Source of the DNA: Novosphingobium sp.
Lineage (GTDB): Bacteria > Pseudomonadota > Alphaproteobacteria > Sphingomonadales > Sphingomonadaceae
Direction: 5' to 3'
Length of the DNA: 64,000 nt
Assembly: GCF_039595395.1 (NCBI RefSeq)
Contig: NZ_JBCNLP010000001.1
Location: forward strand, 3,348,001 to 3,412,000
Below are positions 23,225 through 31,082 of the stretch, in pieces (the first letter of the stretch is position 1; every line of letters begins with the position of its first letter). The position numbers were made by a program, and so were the translations under genes. Under the pieces are notes generated by a model. That model made no database searches. It saw only the letters and a list, made by a program, of their open reading frames with translations, and was not told where the DNA came from.

Positions 23225-23935
23225 ATGCGCCGCGCCGAAAGATTGTTCCAGATCATCCAGATCCTGCGCCGCTCGACCCGGCCCGTGACCGCGCAGGACA
23301 TAGCTCAGGAGCTGGAGGTCTCGCCCCGCACCATCTATCGCGACATCGCCGATCTGATCGGCCAGCGCGTGCCGGTGCGCGGCGAGGCGGGCTTCGGCTA
23401 TCTGCTCGACGACAGCTTCGACATGCCCCCGCTGATGCTCACCCCCGAGGAGATCGAGGCCGCCGTGCTGGGGGCGCAATGGGTGGCCGGGCGCGGCGAC
23501 CCCGCGCTGGCCGCCGCCGCGCGCGACCTGATCGCCAAGATCACCTCGGTCGTGCCCGAAAGGCTGCGGCCCTTCCTTGTCAATCCGGCAACGGGCGTGC
23601 CGTCACGGCCTCAGGCCACAGCCGATGGCATCGATCTGGCCCGGACCCGCCGCTGGATTCACGAGGGGCGCAAGCTGGCCATCACCTATCGCGACGAGAA
23701 GGGCAGCGTCAGCGAGCGGGTGATCTGGCCGATCATCGTGGGCTATTTCGAGGCGACACGCATGCTGGCCGCCTGGTGCGAGGTGCGGCAGGATTTCCGC
23801 CATTTCCGCACCGACCGCATCATGGAGGCCCGCTTTCTGGAGGACTGCCACGGCCAGCGCGCGGGCGAGCTGAAGCTGCGCTGGAAACGCAGCCAGGACC
23901 TGCATCTGCGCGCCATGCCTCCCGGCACGATCTGA
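23225..23935 (+). CDS. YafY-type HTH/WYL transcriptional regulator
   Basis: 236 residues. The N-terminal winged HTH includes RRAERLFQIIQILRR and LEVSPRTIYRDIADL, with a middle domain and a C-terminal WYL domain at about 135-205 (KLAITYRDEKGSVSERVIWP). The start at 23225 has GGGAGAAG upstream; the ORF extends 16 codons further into the divergent promoter. WYL domains often sense ligands or nucleic acids; the likely target is the divergent GST gene. Confidence 0.88.
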   Translation: MRRAERLFQIIQILRRSTRPVTAQDIAQELEVSPRTIYRDIADLIGQRVPVRGEAGFGYLLDDSFDMPPLMLTPEEIEAAVLGAQWVAGRGDPALAAAARDLIAKITSVVPERLRPFLVNPATGVPSRPQATADGIDLARTRRWIHEGRKLAITYRDEKGSVSERVIWPIIVGYFEATRMLAAWCEVRQDFRHFRTDRIMEARFLEDCHGQRAGELKLRWKRSQDLHLRAMPPGTI

Positions 23936-23938
23936 TCC

Positions 23939-24430
23939 TTAATCCACCACGCGATGCATATAGACGACATCGCCATAGGTCTCGCATACCGCCTCGGCCA
24001 GCGCAGGGTCCGCAACCGGCGCAAAGCCGCGTGAGGCCCAGAACGTCTCCGCGCCATTGACCGCCAGCAGATAGACATCGCGCCAGCCATGCGCCGCGGC
24101 GATTTCCAGCGCGATGGCCGCGCCTTGCGCCCCGGCCCCCGTGCCCCGCGCCGAGGGCATCAGCGCCAGATCGTGAAGATAGAGACTGTCGGCGGCCTCG
24201 GGCAGCGCGCCCATCAGCTCGCCCAACGGCGGCGGCCCGCCATGGCGCCATGGGTGGACGATGAGATAGCCCTCCACGCCCTGCCCCCGGTCGAAGACGA
24301 AGCAGCCGGCGGGGAACAACCTTTGGCGCTCGGCATAGACCGCCAGAGGCTCGGTGTAATCGCCATGGACCGCATCCGACACGGCGGTGACTGCGGCCAT
24401 ATCGGCCTCTTCCATGGCGCGCCAACCCAT
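23939..24430 (-). CDS. GNAT-family N-acetyltransferase
   Basis: 163 residues beginning MGWRAMEEADMAAV, with AGGAG eight bases upstream. The acetyl-CoA-binding motif A appears as LHDLALMPSARGTGAG and motif B near VYLLAVNGAETFWASRGFAPV. The target amine is unknown. Its stop lies three bases from the convergent WYL regulator stop. Confidence 0.87.
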   Translation of the reverse strand: MGWRAMEEADMAAVTAVSDAVHGDYTEPLAVYAERQRLFPAGCFVFDRGQGVEGYLIVHPWRHGGPPPLGELMGALPEAADSLYLHDLALMPSARGTGAGAQGAAIALEIAAAHGWRDVYLLAVNGAETFWASRGFAPVADPALAEAVCETYGDVVYMHRVVD

Positions 24431-24566
24431 GTGCTGCTCTCCTCTTGCGGATCGATGATAGGCGCCGACGATAGCGGCTTCCCCCTCCGCAGACCATCGC
24501 CGCGCGCGAAGCAACTGGTTTTTCGCCCCTTTTGCGCAAAAGCGGCAAAGCGGTTAGGCAGGGACC

Positions 24567-25736
24567 ATGACACGCGCTCTTCCTCCTCTTTCCGCATGGT
24601 CCTCGGCTGTTATCGCGGCGCTGATCGGCTTTGGCGGCACCATCGCGCTGATCGTTCAGGCCATGCAGGCCATGGGCGCATCGGTGCTGCAGACGGCCTC
24701 GGCGGTGACGGCGCTGTGCCTGGGCATCGCTCTGGCGGGAACCGCGCTCTCTTGGCGGCTGCGCATTCCGGTGGTTCTGGCCTGGTCGACGCCGGGCGCG
24801 GCGCTGCTGGCGGCATCGGGCGCTGCATCGCCGGTGTCGTGGCCCATGGCGGTGGGCGCCTTTGTCTGTGCCGCCGTGCTGATGATCCTGCTGGGCGCCA
24901 TCCCCGCGCTGGGGCGGCTGGCCGAGCGCATCCCCGGTGCCATCGCCTCGGCCATGCTGGCGGGCATCCTGCTGCCCTTCTGCCTTGGCCTGTTCAAGGT
25001 GGCGGGGGCCGATCCGCTGCTGGTGACGCTGATCCTGATCGTCTTTCTGGCGGCGCGGCAGCGGGCACCGCTCTATGCGCTGCTGCTGGCGCTGGGCTCG
25101 GGCGCGGCGCTGAGCCTGTTGCGCGGCGACCTCAAGCCCCTGCCCCCCGGCGCCACGCTGGGCGTGCTGAGCCCCGCCATGCCCAGCGCGCAGATCGGCA
25201 CGCTGATCGGCATCGGCGTGCCGCTGTTTCTGGTGACTCTGGTGTCGCAGAACCTGCCGGGCCTGCTGGTGCTGCGCACGGCGGGCTATCAGCCCAAACC
25301 GGCCCCGCTGCTGACGGTCACCGGCATCGCCTCGCTGATCGGCGCGCCTTTCGGAGCGCATGGCGTCAATCTGGCCGCGATCACCGCCGCCATCTGCACC
25401 AGCAGCGACGCCCATCCCGACCATGCTCGCCGCTGGAGTGTGGGGCTGCTCTATGCGGGCTGCTATCTGGTGCTGGCGCTGTTCTCGCCGATCCTGGTGC
25501 GCTTTTTCCTGGCCCTGCCGCATGACGTGATCGCGGCGCTGACCGGCCTTGCCCTGATCCCCGCGCTGCTCGGCGCGACCGAGGGCGCCATGGCCGCGCG
25601 CGAGGAGCGCGATGCCGCGATCACCACATTGCTGGTCACCGCATCCGGCCTGACGCTGTTCCATCTGGGCGCGGCCTTCTGGGGGCTGGCGGCGGGCTTT
25701 GTCGCGCTGGGCATAAGGGCCGCGTTGAAGCGTTAG
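24567..25736 (+). CDS. benE: BenE-family benzoate/H+ symporter
   Basis: 389 residues, about 12 membrane helices, no periplasmic signal. The stretch LAWSTPGAALLAASGA and the later GLFKVAGADPLL and GAPFGAHGVNLAAITAAICT match BenE. It should import benzoate or a related aromatic acid with protons. It stands alone; its stop overlaps the convergent GH28 gene by four bases. There are no benzoate-degradation genes next to it. Confidence 0.88.
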   Translation: MTRALPPLSAWSSAVIAALIGFGGTIALIVQAMQAMGASVLQTASAVTALCLGIALAGTALSWRLRIPVVLAWSTPGAALLAASGAASPVSWPMAVGAFVCAAVLMILLGAIPALGRLAERIPGAIASAMLAGILLPFCLGLFKVAGADPLLVTLILIVFLAARQRAPLYALLLALGSGAALSLLRGDLKPLPPGATLGVLSPAMPSAQIGTLIGIGVPLFLVTLVSQNLPGLLVLRTAGYQPKPAPLLTVTGIASLIGAPFGAHGVNLAAITAAICTSSDAHPDHARRWSVGLLYAGCYLVLALFSPILVRFFLALPHDVIAALTGLALIPALLGATEGAMAAREERDAAITTLLVTASGLTLFHLGAAFWGLAAGFVALGIRAALKR

Positions 25737-27043
25737 GACACAGCCACCCCATTCACCACGACATGGTGCATTTCGACCTGCGCGCCCGCCACGGGCAGCT
25801 TGTCAGGCCTGTGCAGCCGCAGGTCGATGCTGTCGAGCCGCACGCCCGTAACCGTCACCTGTGGGTCGGGCCGCACCTCGCCCCATGCGCCAAAGGAGCC
25901 TGTCAGCCCGCTGAGCGTGATATTGCGCACCGTCGAATGGGGTGGCGCATTGCCCTGCAGATTGGTGTATTGCGTCCAGGGGCGGATCAGCAGGATACGC
26001 CCGCCATCACTGGCCAGCCGGATGTTGCGCAGCGCGATGTTCTCGTAAAGCTGTGGCGTGTCCGGGCGCAGCTTGAGCATCAGCAGGTTGATCGCCCCGC
26101 TGACCACGCAATCCTCGATCAGCACGTCGCGCACCACCGTCGCCTCGCTGCCGCAGGAAAAGGCCTGATGCCCGCGCCGGAACTCACAGTTGCGGATATG
26201 GAGGCGCTCGACCGGCGGGCTGGCGGTGTCCTCCAGCGCATGCAGCCCCTTGGTGCCCTTGGCGGCGATGCAATCGTCGGTGACCGAGAAGAAGCAGTTT
26301 TCGATCAGCACATCCTGACAACTGTCGACATCGATCCCGTCGCTGCTGGGCGCCCAGGCGTAATCGTCGGGCACGAGGAAGCGGGCGTGGCGCACCTCCA
26401 CCTTGCGGCAGGCGTAGAGATGCAGGTTCCAGAATTGCGAATCCTTGAAGGTGATCCCCTCGATCAGCACGTCCCGCGAATGCTGGATCAGCGCGAGCCG
26501 CGCGCGGTCGATGCCGACATTGGGGAAATTGCCGGGGTCGGCGGCCTGTTTGCGCAGGGCCCAGAACCTCTCCCAGATCGCCATGCCCGATCCGTCGAGC
26601 ACGCCCTCGCCGGTGATGCGCAGCCCGTCGCAGCGGTCGGCATTGATGAGGGCCGGGGTGAAATGCTCCTCGACATGGCCTTCGATGCGGGTGCGCTGGC
26701 GCGGGAAATGCACCATGTCGGTGGTGCATTTGAGCACGCTGCCCCGCTCCAGATGAAGATGAACGCCGGGTTTCATGAAAAGGGCGCCGCTCAGATAGGT
26801 GCCCGGCGGAATGGTCAGCGTGCCGCCGCCTTGCCGCGCCAGATGGTCGATACCCGCCTGCATGGCCGATGTGGCGAATGTCGCGCCATCGGGCCGCGCG
26901 CCGAAATCGCGGATCGAGGCGGATTTTTGTTGCGAGGTGGCTGCCAGCGCCTTGCCGCCGGGCCAGAGGGCAAGCGAGGCCAGCGTAAATCCGCGGCGTG
27001 ACAGCATCGTGCTGTCCGACCTGTTCCTCTCACGCATCGGCAT
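25733..27043 (-). CDS. Glycoside hydrolase family 28 (polygalacturonase-like)
   Basis: 436 residues. The start MPMRERNRSD has GGAGGG five bases before it, and a Tat-type signal SRRGFTLASLALWPGG follows at about residue 14. The right-handed beta-helix carries GH28 catalytic Asp positions in SSDGIDVDSC and VTDDCIAAKG, a His in RRGHQAFSCGSEA and LMLKLRP in place of the usual RIK. It probably cleaves galacturonan or rhamnogalacturonan side linkages; exact specificity is open. Divergent from the GH2 gene. Confidence 0.87.
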   Translation of the reverse strand: MPMRERNRSDSTMLSRRGFTLASLALWPGGKALAATSQQKSASIRDFGARPDGATFATSAMQAGIDHLARQGGGTLTIPPGTYLSGALFMKPGVHLHLERGSVLKCTTDMVHFPRQRTRIEGHVEEHFTPALINADRCDGLRITGEGVLDGSGMAIWERFWALRKQAADPGNFPNVGIDRARLALIQHSRDVLIEGITFKDSQFWNLHLYACRKVEVRHARFLVPDDYAWAPSSDGIDVDSCQDVLIENCFFSVTDDCIAAKGTKGLHALEDTASPPVERLHIRNCEFRRGHQAFSCGSEATVVRDVLIEDCVVSGAINLLMLKLRPDTPQLYENIALRNIRLASDGGRILLIRPWTQYTNLQGNAPPHSTVRNITLSGLTGSFGAWGEVRPDPQVTVTGVRLDSIDLRLHRPDKLPVAGAQVEMHHVVVNGVAVS

Positions 27044-27195
27044 CGTGACCCTCCCGACCAATTTTTCCGCTTTTCGATTATTGGCCTTACCTATCACCGC
27101 AAAAGTGGATATGCAAGGCGCGCCCACATAATGGACTCATGTGCATAATATGATCAACACACAGGGCGGGCACCACTCACGGGAAGGATGCGTCA

Positions 27196-30100
27196 ATGCG
27201 CCGCAGAATGGGATTTATCGCCTCGATCGCCGCCCTGCACGCCCTGCTGCCCGGCGCCGCGATGGCCCAGCGCGCCTCGCAAGCGGTGCCCTCGCCGCGC
27301 CAGAGCTTCAACCTCAACGGCGACTGGCGGATGCAGATCGGGGATGACGCCGGTTTCTCGCAAGCCCTCCATGACGAGACAGGCTGGTCCACCGTCAGCC
27401 TGCCGCATGCCTTCAACGAGGATCAGGCCTTTGCCGTCGATGGCCACCAGCATGCCGAGGGCATCATCTGGTATCGCAAGCATATCACCCTGCCCGCCGA
27501 TGCTCCCAAAGGCCGCGCTTTCCTTGAGTTTCAGGGCGTGCGCCAGGCCGCCGATGTCTGGGTCAACGGGCAGGAGGTGGGCTTCAGCGAGAATGGCGTG
27601 ATGGCCTTCGGCGTGGACATCACCGCCGCGCTGAAACCCGGCGACAATGTGATCGCGGTGCGGGTCGACAATCACTGGGACTATCGCGAACGCGCCAGCA
27701 ACACCAAATTCCAGTGGGAAGACAAGAACTTCTACGCCAATTTCGGCGGCATCAACAAAGCGGTGCGCCTGCATCTGACCGGGCCGGTCTACCAGACGCT
27801 GCCGCTCTACAGCAGTCTGGGCAGCAGCGGCGCCTATATCTGGGCCGATGGCTTCGATCTGCCTCATGGCGCCGCCACGCTGCATGCCGAAAGCGAGGTG
27901 CGCAATGCGGGCAAGGCCCCACTGAACGTGCATTACAGCGTACTGCTGCGCGATCCGCAAGGCAGGCAGGTGGCGCGTTTCTCGGGCGAGCAGCAGACCA
28001 TCGCCCCCGGCGCCACCGCCACGCTACATGCCCAGCAACACCTCTCCGGCCTGCATTTCTGGAGCTGGGGCTATGGCTATCTCTACAAGCTGACCGGCGT
28101 GCTGAGCGACGATGCGGGCCGCGTGATCGACGCGGTGGACATCAACACCGGTTTCCGCGCCACCCAGTTCGACCATGGCGTGCTGCGCCTCAACGGCAAG
28201 GTGCTGCAACTCAAGGGCTATGCCCAGCGCTCGACCAATGAATGGCCAGCGCTGGGCACCGACGCCCCGCCATGGATGAGCGACTTTTCCAACGGCCTCA
28301 TCACCGGCAGCAATGGCAATCTGGTGCGCTGGATGCATGTCACCCCGGCCAAGCAGGACATTGAATCCGCCGACCGCCTGGGCCTGATCCAGGCCATGCC
28401 CGCCGGCGATTCCGAAGGCGATCCGCAAGACCGCCGCTGGGACCAGCGCGTGGCGGTGATGCGCGATGCCATCATCTACAACCGCAACAACCCCTCGATC
28501 CTGTTCTACGAGAGCGGCAATCACGGCATCACCGATGCCCATATGGCGCAGATGCGCGCGCTGAAGGAGCAATGGGACCCGCATGGCGGCCGCGCCATCG
28601 GCTCGCGCGAGATGCTCGGCTCCACCACAGCCGAATATGGCGGCGAGATGCTCTACATCAACAAGAGCGCAACCAAGCCCCTCTGGGCGATGGAATATTC
28701 GCGCGATGAAGCCGCCCGCGCCAATCAGGATGAGGACACGCCCCCGTTCCACAAGGATGCCCCCGATTACAACCGCAATGTCGAAACCATGGCGGTGGAG
28801 GATGTGCGCCGCTGGTGGGATTATTACCAACAACGCCCCGGCGGCGGCGATCGTGCCAGCGCGGGCGGGGTAAAAATTGGCTTTACCGACAGCAATTCGC
28901 ATTTCCGGGGAGACAACAACTATCGCCGCTCAGGCGTGGTCGATGCGCTGCGGCTGCCCAAGGACCCGTGGTATGTGCATCAGGCAATGTGGGACGGCTG
29001 GGTTGAGGCGGGCGGGCACCATGTCCATATGATCGGCCACTGGACCTATCCGGCGGGCACGAGGCGCACGGTTCAGGTCGTCTCGAATGGCGAGGCGGTG
29101 GAGCTGTTCCTCAATGGCCGCTCGCTGGGCAAGGGGGAGCGCGACAGCGGTTTCCTCTTCACCTTCAAGGATGTCGCTTTTGCGCCCGGCACGCTGCGTG
29201 CCGTCGCCAGCTTTGCCGATGGCCGCAAGGCCGAGCAGGTACTGGAAACCGCAGGCGCCCCCGCGGCGATCCGCCTGACGCCCCATACCGGCCCCAGGGG
29301 CCTGCTGGCGGATGGATCGGATGTGATGATGGTCGATGTCGAGGTGGTCGACGCCCAAGGGCGCCGCGTGCCCACCGCCTTCAACCCCGTCACCTTCACT
29401 CTGGATGGCCCTGCCGAGTGGCGCGGCGGCATGGCGCAGGGCGACAGCTCGGGCAAGCCGCGCCCCACGGTGGCGGTGATGCCGCCCACCTATGCCGGGA
29501 CGACCAGCTTTGCCGGTGTCGCGCGCGATGAGGACAATTTCATCCTCGCCAGACATCTGCCGGTGGAACTGGGCATCAACCGGGTGCTGATCCGCTCGAC
29601 GCCGCAGGCCGGGACGATCCATCTTGCCGCCTCGGCGCCGGGGCTGAAAAGCGCGACGCTTGAGACGCACAGCCACGCCGTGCCCTCCAGCGGCGGCCTG
29701 TCCACCCTCTTTCCCGAAGACTCGCAGCCCGCCGATCTCTCACGCGGGCCCACCCCGACCGGGGAGACCGTGGTGCCGCGTTTCGCCACCCTGCATCCGG
29801 TGGAGATCATCGCAGGATCGAACCAGCAAACCGCCGCGGCCAGCCATGACGACAATGAAGCCACCACCTGGAGCAGCGACGGCAAACCCGAAAACGCCTG
29901 GATCGAATATCGCTTCGCCCGCCCTGAAAGCATGTCGCAACTGTCGCTACGGCTGACGGGCTGGCGCATCCGCTCCTATCCCATCCGGGTGACGCTGGAC
30001 GGCAAGGTGATCTTTGAAGGCGAGACGCCCAAATCGCTGGGCTATGTCAATCTGCCGATGGCGCCTGCACGCGGCACACGGCTGCGCATCACGCTGACGG

Positions 30101-30246
30101 GCCCCACCGCCGACCGCGACGCCTTCGGCAAGATCGTCGAGGTCAAGAACGACAAGGTCGCCGCCAGCGTCGGCGCGGACAGCGTCCCTGCGGGCTGGCA
30201 CCTCAGCGTCGTCGAGGCCGATCTGCTGGGGCCGGTGAAGAAATAG
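27196..30246 (+). CDS. Glycoside hydrolase family 2 protein with C-terminal discoidin-like domain
   Basis: 1016 residues with a signal peptide (MGFIASIAALHALLPGAAMA). Domain order: jelly-roll sugar-binding domain (35-190), Ig-like domain, TIM barrel (about 300-610), DUF4982-type and further beta domains, and an F5/8-type discoidin-like domain (about 880-970). The nucleophile Glu500 is present (PLWAMEYSRDEA). At the normal acid/base position GNE the sequence reads ESGNHG, with His443 instead of Glu and a Glu at 439 four residues earlier. Probably beta-galactosidase or beta-glucuronidase related, acting in the periplasm. Part of the galactan locus. Confidence 0.88.
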   Translation: MRRRMGFIASIAALHALLPGAAMAQRASQAVPSPRQSFNLNGDWRMQIGDDAGFSQALHDETGWSTVSLPHAFNEDQAFAVDGHQHAEGIIWYRKHITLPADAPKGRAFLEFQGVRQAADVWVNGQEVGFSENGVMAFGVDITAALKPGDNVIAVRVDNHWDYRERASNTKFQWEDKNFYANFGGINKAVRLHLTGPVYQTLPLYSSLGSSGAYIWADGFDLPHGAATLHAESEVRNAGKAPLNVHYSVLLRDPQGRQVARFSGEQQTIAPGATATLHAQQHLSGLHFWSWGYGYLYKLTGVLSDDAGRVIDAVDINTGFRATQFDHGVLRLNGKVLQLKGYAQRSTNEWPALGTDAPPWMSDFSNGLITGSNGNLVRWMHVTPAKQDIESADRLGLIQAMPAGDSEGDPQDRRWDQRVAVMRDAIIYNRNNPSILFYESGNHGITDAHMAQMRALKEQWDPHGGRAIGSREMLGSTTAEYGGEMLYINKSATKPLWAMEYSRDEAARANQDEDTPPFHKDAPDYNRNVETMAVEDVRRWWDYYQQRPGGGDRASAGGVKIGFTDSNSHFRGDNNYRRSGVVDALRLPKDPWYVHQAMWDGWVEAGGHHVHMIGHWTYPAGTRRTVQVVSNGEAVELFLNGRSLGKGERDSGFLFTFKDVAFAPGTLRAVASFADGRKAEQVLETAGAPAAIRLTPHTGPRGLLADGSDVMMVDVEVVDAQGRRVPTAFNPVTFTLDGPAEWRGGMAQGDSSGKPRPTVAVMPPTYAGTTSFAGVARDEDNFILARHLPVELGINRVLIRSTPQAGTIHLAASAPGLKSATLETHSHAVPSSGGLSTLFPEDSQPADLSRGPTPTGETVVPRFATLHPVEIIAGSNQQTAAASHDDNEATTWSSDGKPENAWIEYRFARPESMSQLSLRLTGWRIRSYPIRVTLDGKVIFEGETPKSLGYVNLPMAPARGTRLRITLTGPTADRDAFGKIVEVKNDKVAASVGADSVPAGWHLSVVEADLLGPVKK

Positions 30247-30254
30247 CGCGCCCT

Positions 30255-31070
30255 TTACAGCTCGTGGGCGATGCGCTCCCCTTCGCGCCCCGCCACGTCG
30301 ATCAGCAGCATCACCTCGCGCACGATCATCGACATGGTGGCATAGGAATTGGCGGTGTCACCCGCCTCGATCGCATCCATCACCGCCTTGTGCGCCGGCA
30401 GGCTGGCCTGTCGGCCCGCAAAGCGGTTGGTGAAGACGATCGACTTCTTCAGCGCCGTGCCCACCACATCGCGGAACTGCGCATAGAAGGGATTGTTCGA
30501 GGCTTCCAGAATGGCGACATGGAAGGCGATATCGGCCAGCAGCCCGTCATCCTTGCCCTGCTCGGCGGCCTCCATGCGGCGATAGGCCGCATGGATCAGC
30601 GCCAGCCCCTGCGGCGAGGCATTGCGCGCCGCCAGTTCGGCCGCCATCGGCTCGATGGCAACACGCAACTGGGTGAAGTGGGAAAGCAGCTCCAGCGAGA
30701 ACTCCCGCTCGAGCAACCAGCGCAGCACATCGGTGTCGAACAGGTTCCATGAGGCTTCGGGCTGGATGCTGGTGCCCTGACGCGGCCGGGCCGTCAGCAG
30801 GCCCTTGGCGCTCAGCATCTTGGTGGCCTCGCGCGTGACCGAGCGGCTGACGTCATAGGTATGGGCCAGATCGCTCTCGGTCGGGAAGGCCTTGCCCTTG
30901 AACGCCCCGGTGACGATCGCCCGCCCCAGCGCATCGAGCATGCCATGGGTCAGATTGCGGCCGGCCCGCGCCTGATCGGCCTCGGATCCGGTTTCTGGCG
31001 TGTCCCGGATATCGTCCTCGACCTCGCCTGCGTCATGGTCGCTGCTGGAAAGGTCGAGGCGCTGGCTCAT
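30255..31070 (-). CDS. GntR-family (FadR/FCD subfamily) regulator
   Basis: 271 residues. The winged HTH is at about 45-110 (FPTESDLAHTYDVSRSVTRE) after a polar N-terminal extension of about 40 residues. The FCD ligand domain occupies 125-265, with metal-binding His in DIAFHVAILEASNNPFYA. Last gene of the minus-strand operon with GH35, the halogenase-like gene, DUF6445 and the TBDT. A site fitting the FadR-type consensus TNGTNNNACNA lies in the divergent promoter at 39303-39313 and is its likely target. Sugar acids are common ligands of this group. Confidence 0.9.
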   Translation of the reverse strand: MSQRLDLSSSDHDAGEVEDDIRDTPETGSEADQARAGRNLTHGMLDALGRAIVTGAFKGKAFPTESDLAHTYDVSRSVTREATKMLSAKGLLTARPRQGTSIQPEASWNLFDTDVLRWLLEREFSLELLSHFTQLRVAIEPMAAELAARNASPQGLALIHAAYRRMEAAEQGKDDGLLADIAFHVAILEASNNPFYAQFRDVVGTALKKSIVFTNRFAGRQASLPAHKAVMDAIEAGDTANSYATMSMIVREVMLLIDVAGREGERIAHEL

Positions 31071-31082
31071 GCGTAATTCCTG

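Noticed and set aside
23820..25664. 614-codon minus-strand frame across the WYL, GNAT and BenE genes
   Set aside because: It overlaps three recognisable genes and is dominated by Gln/Arg/His low-complexity sequence.
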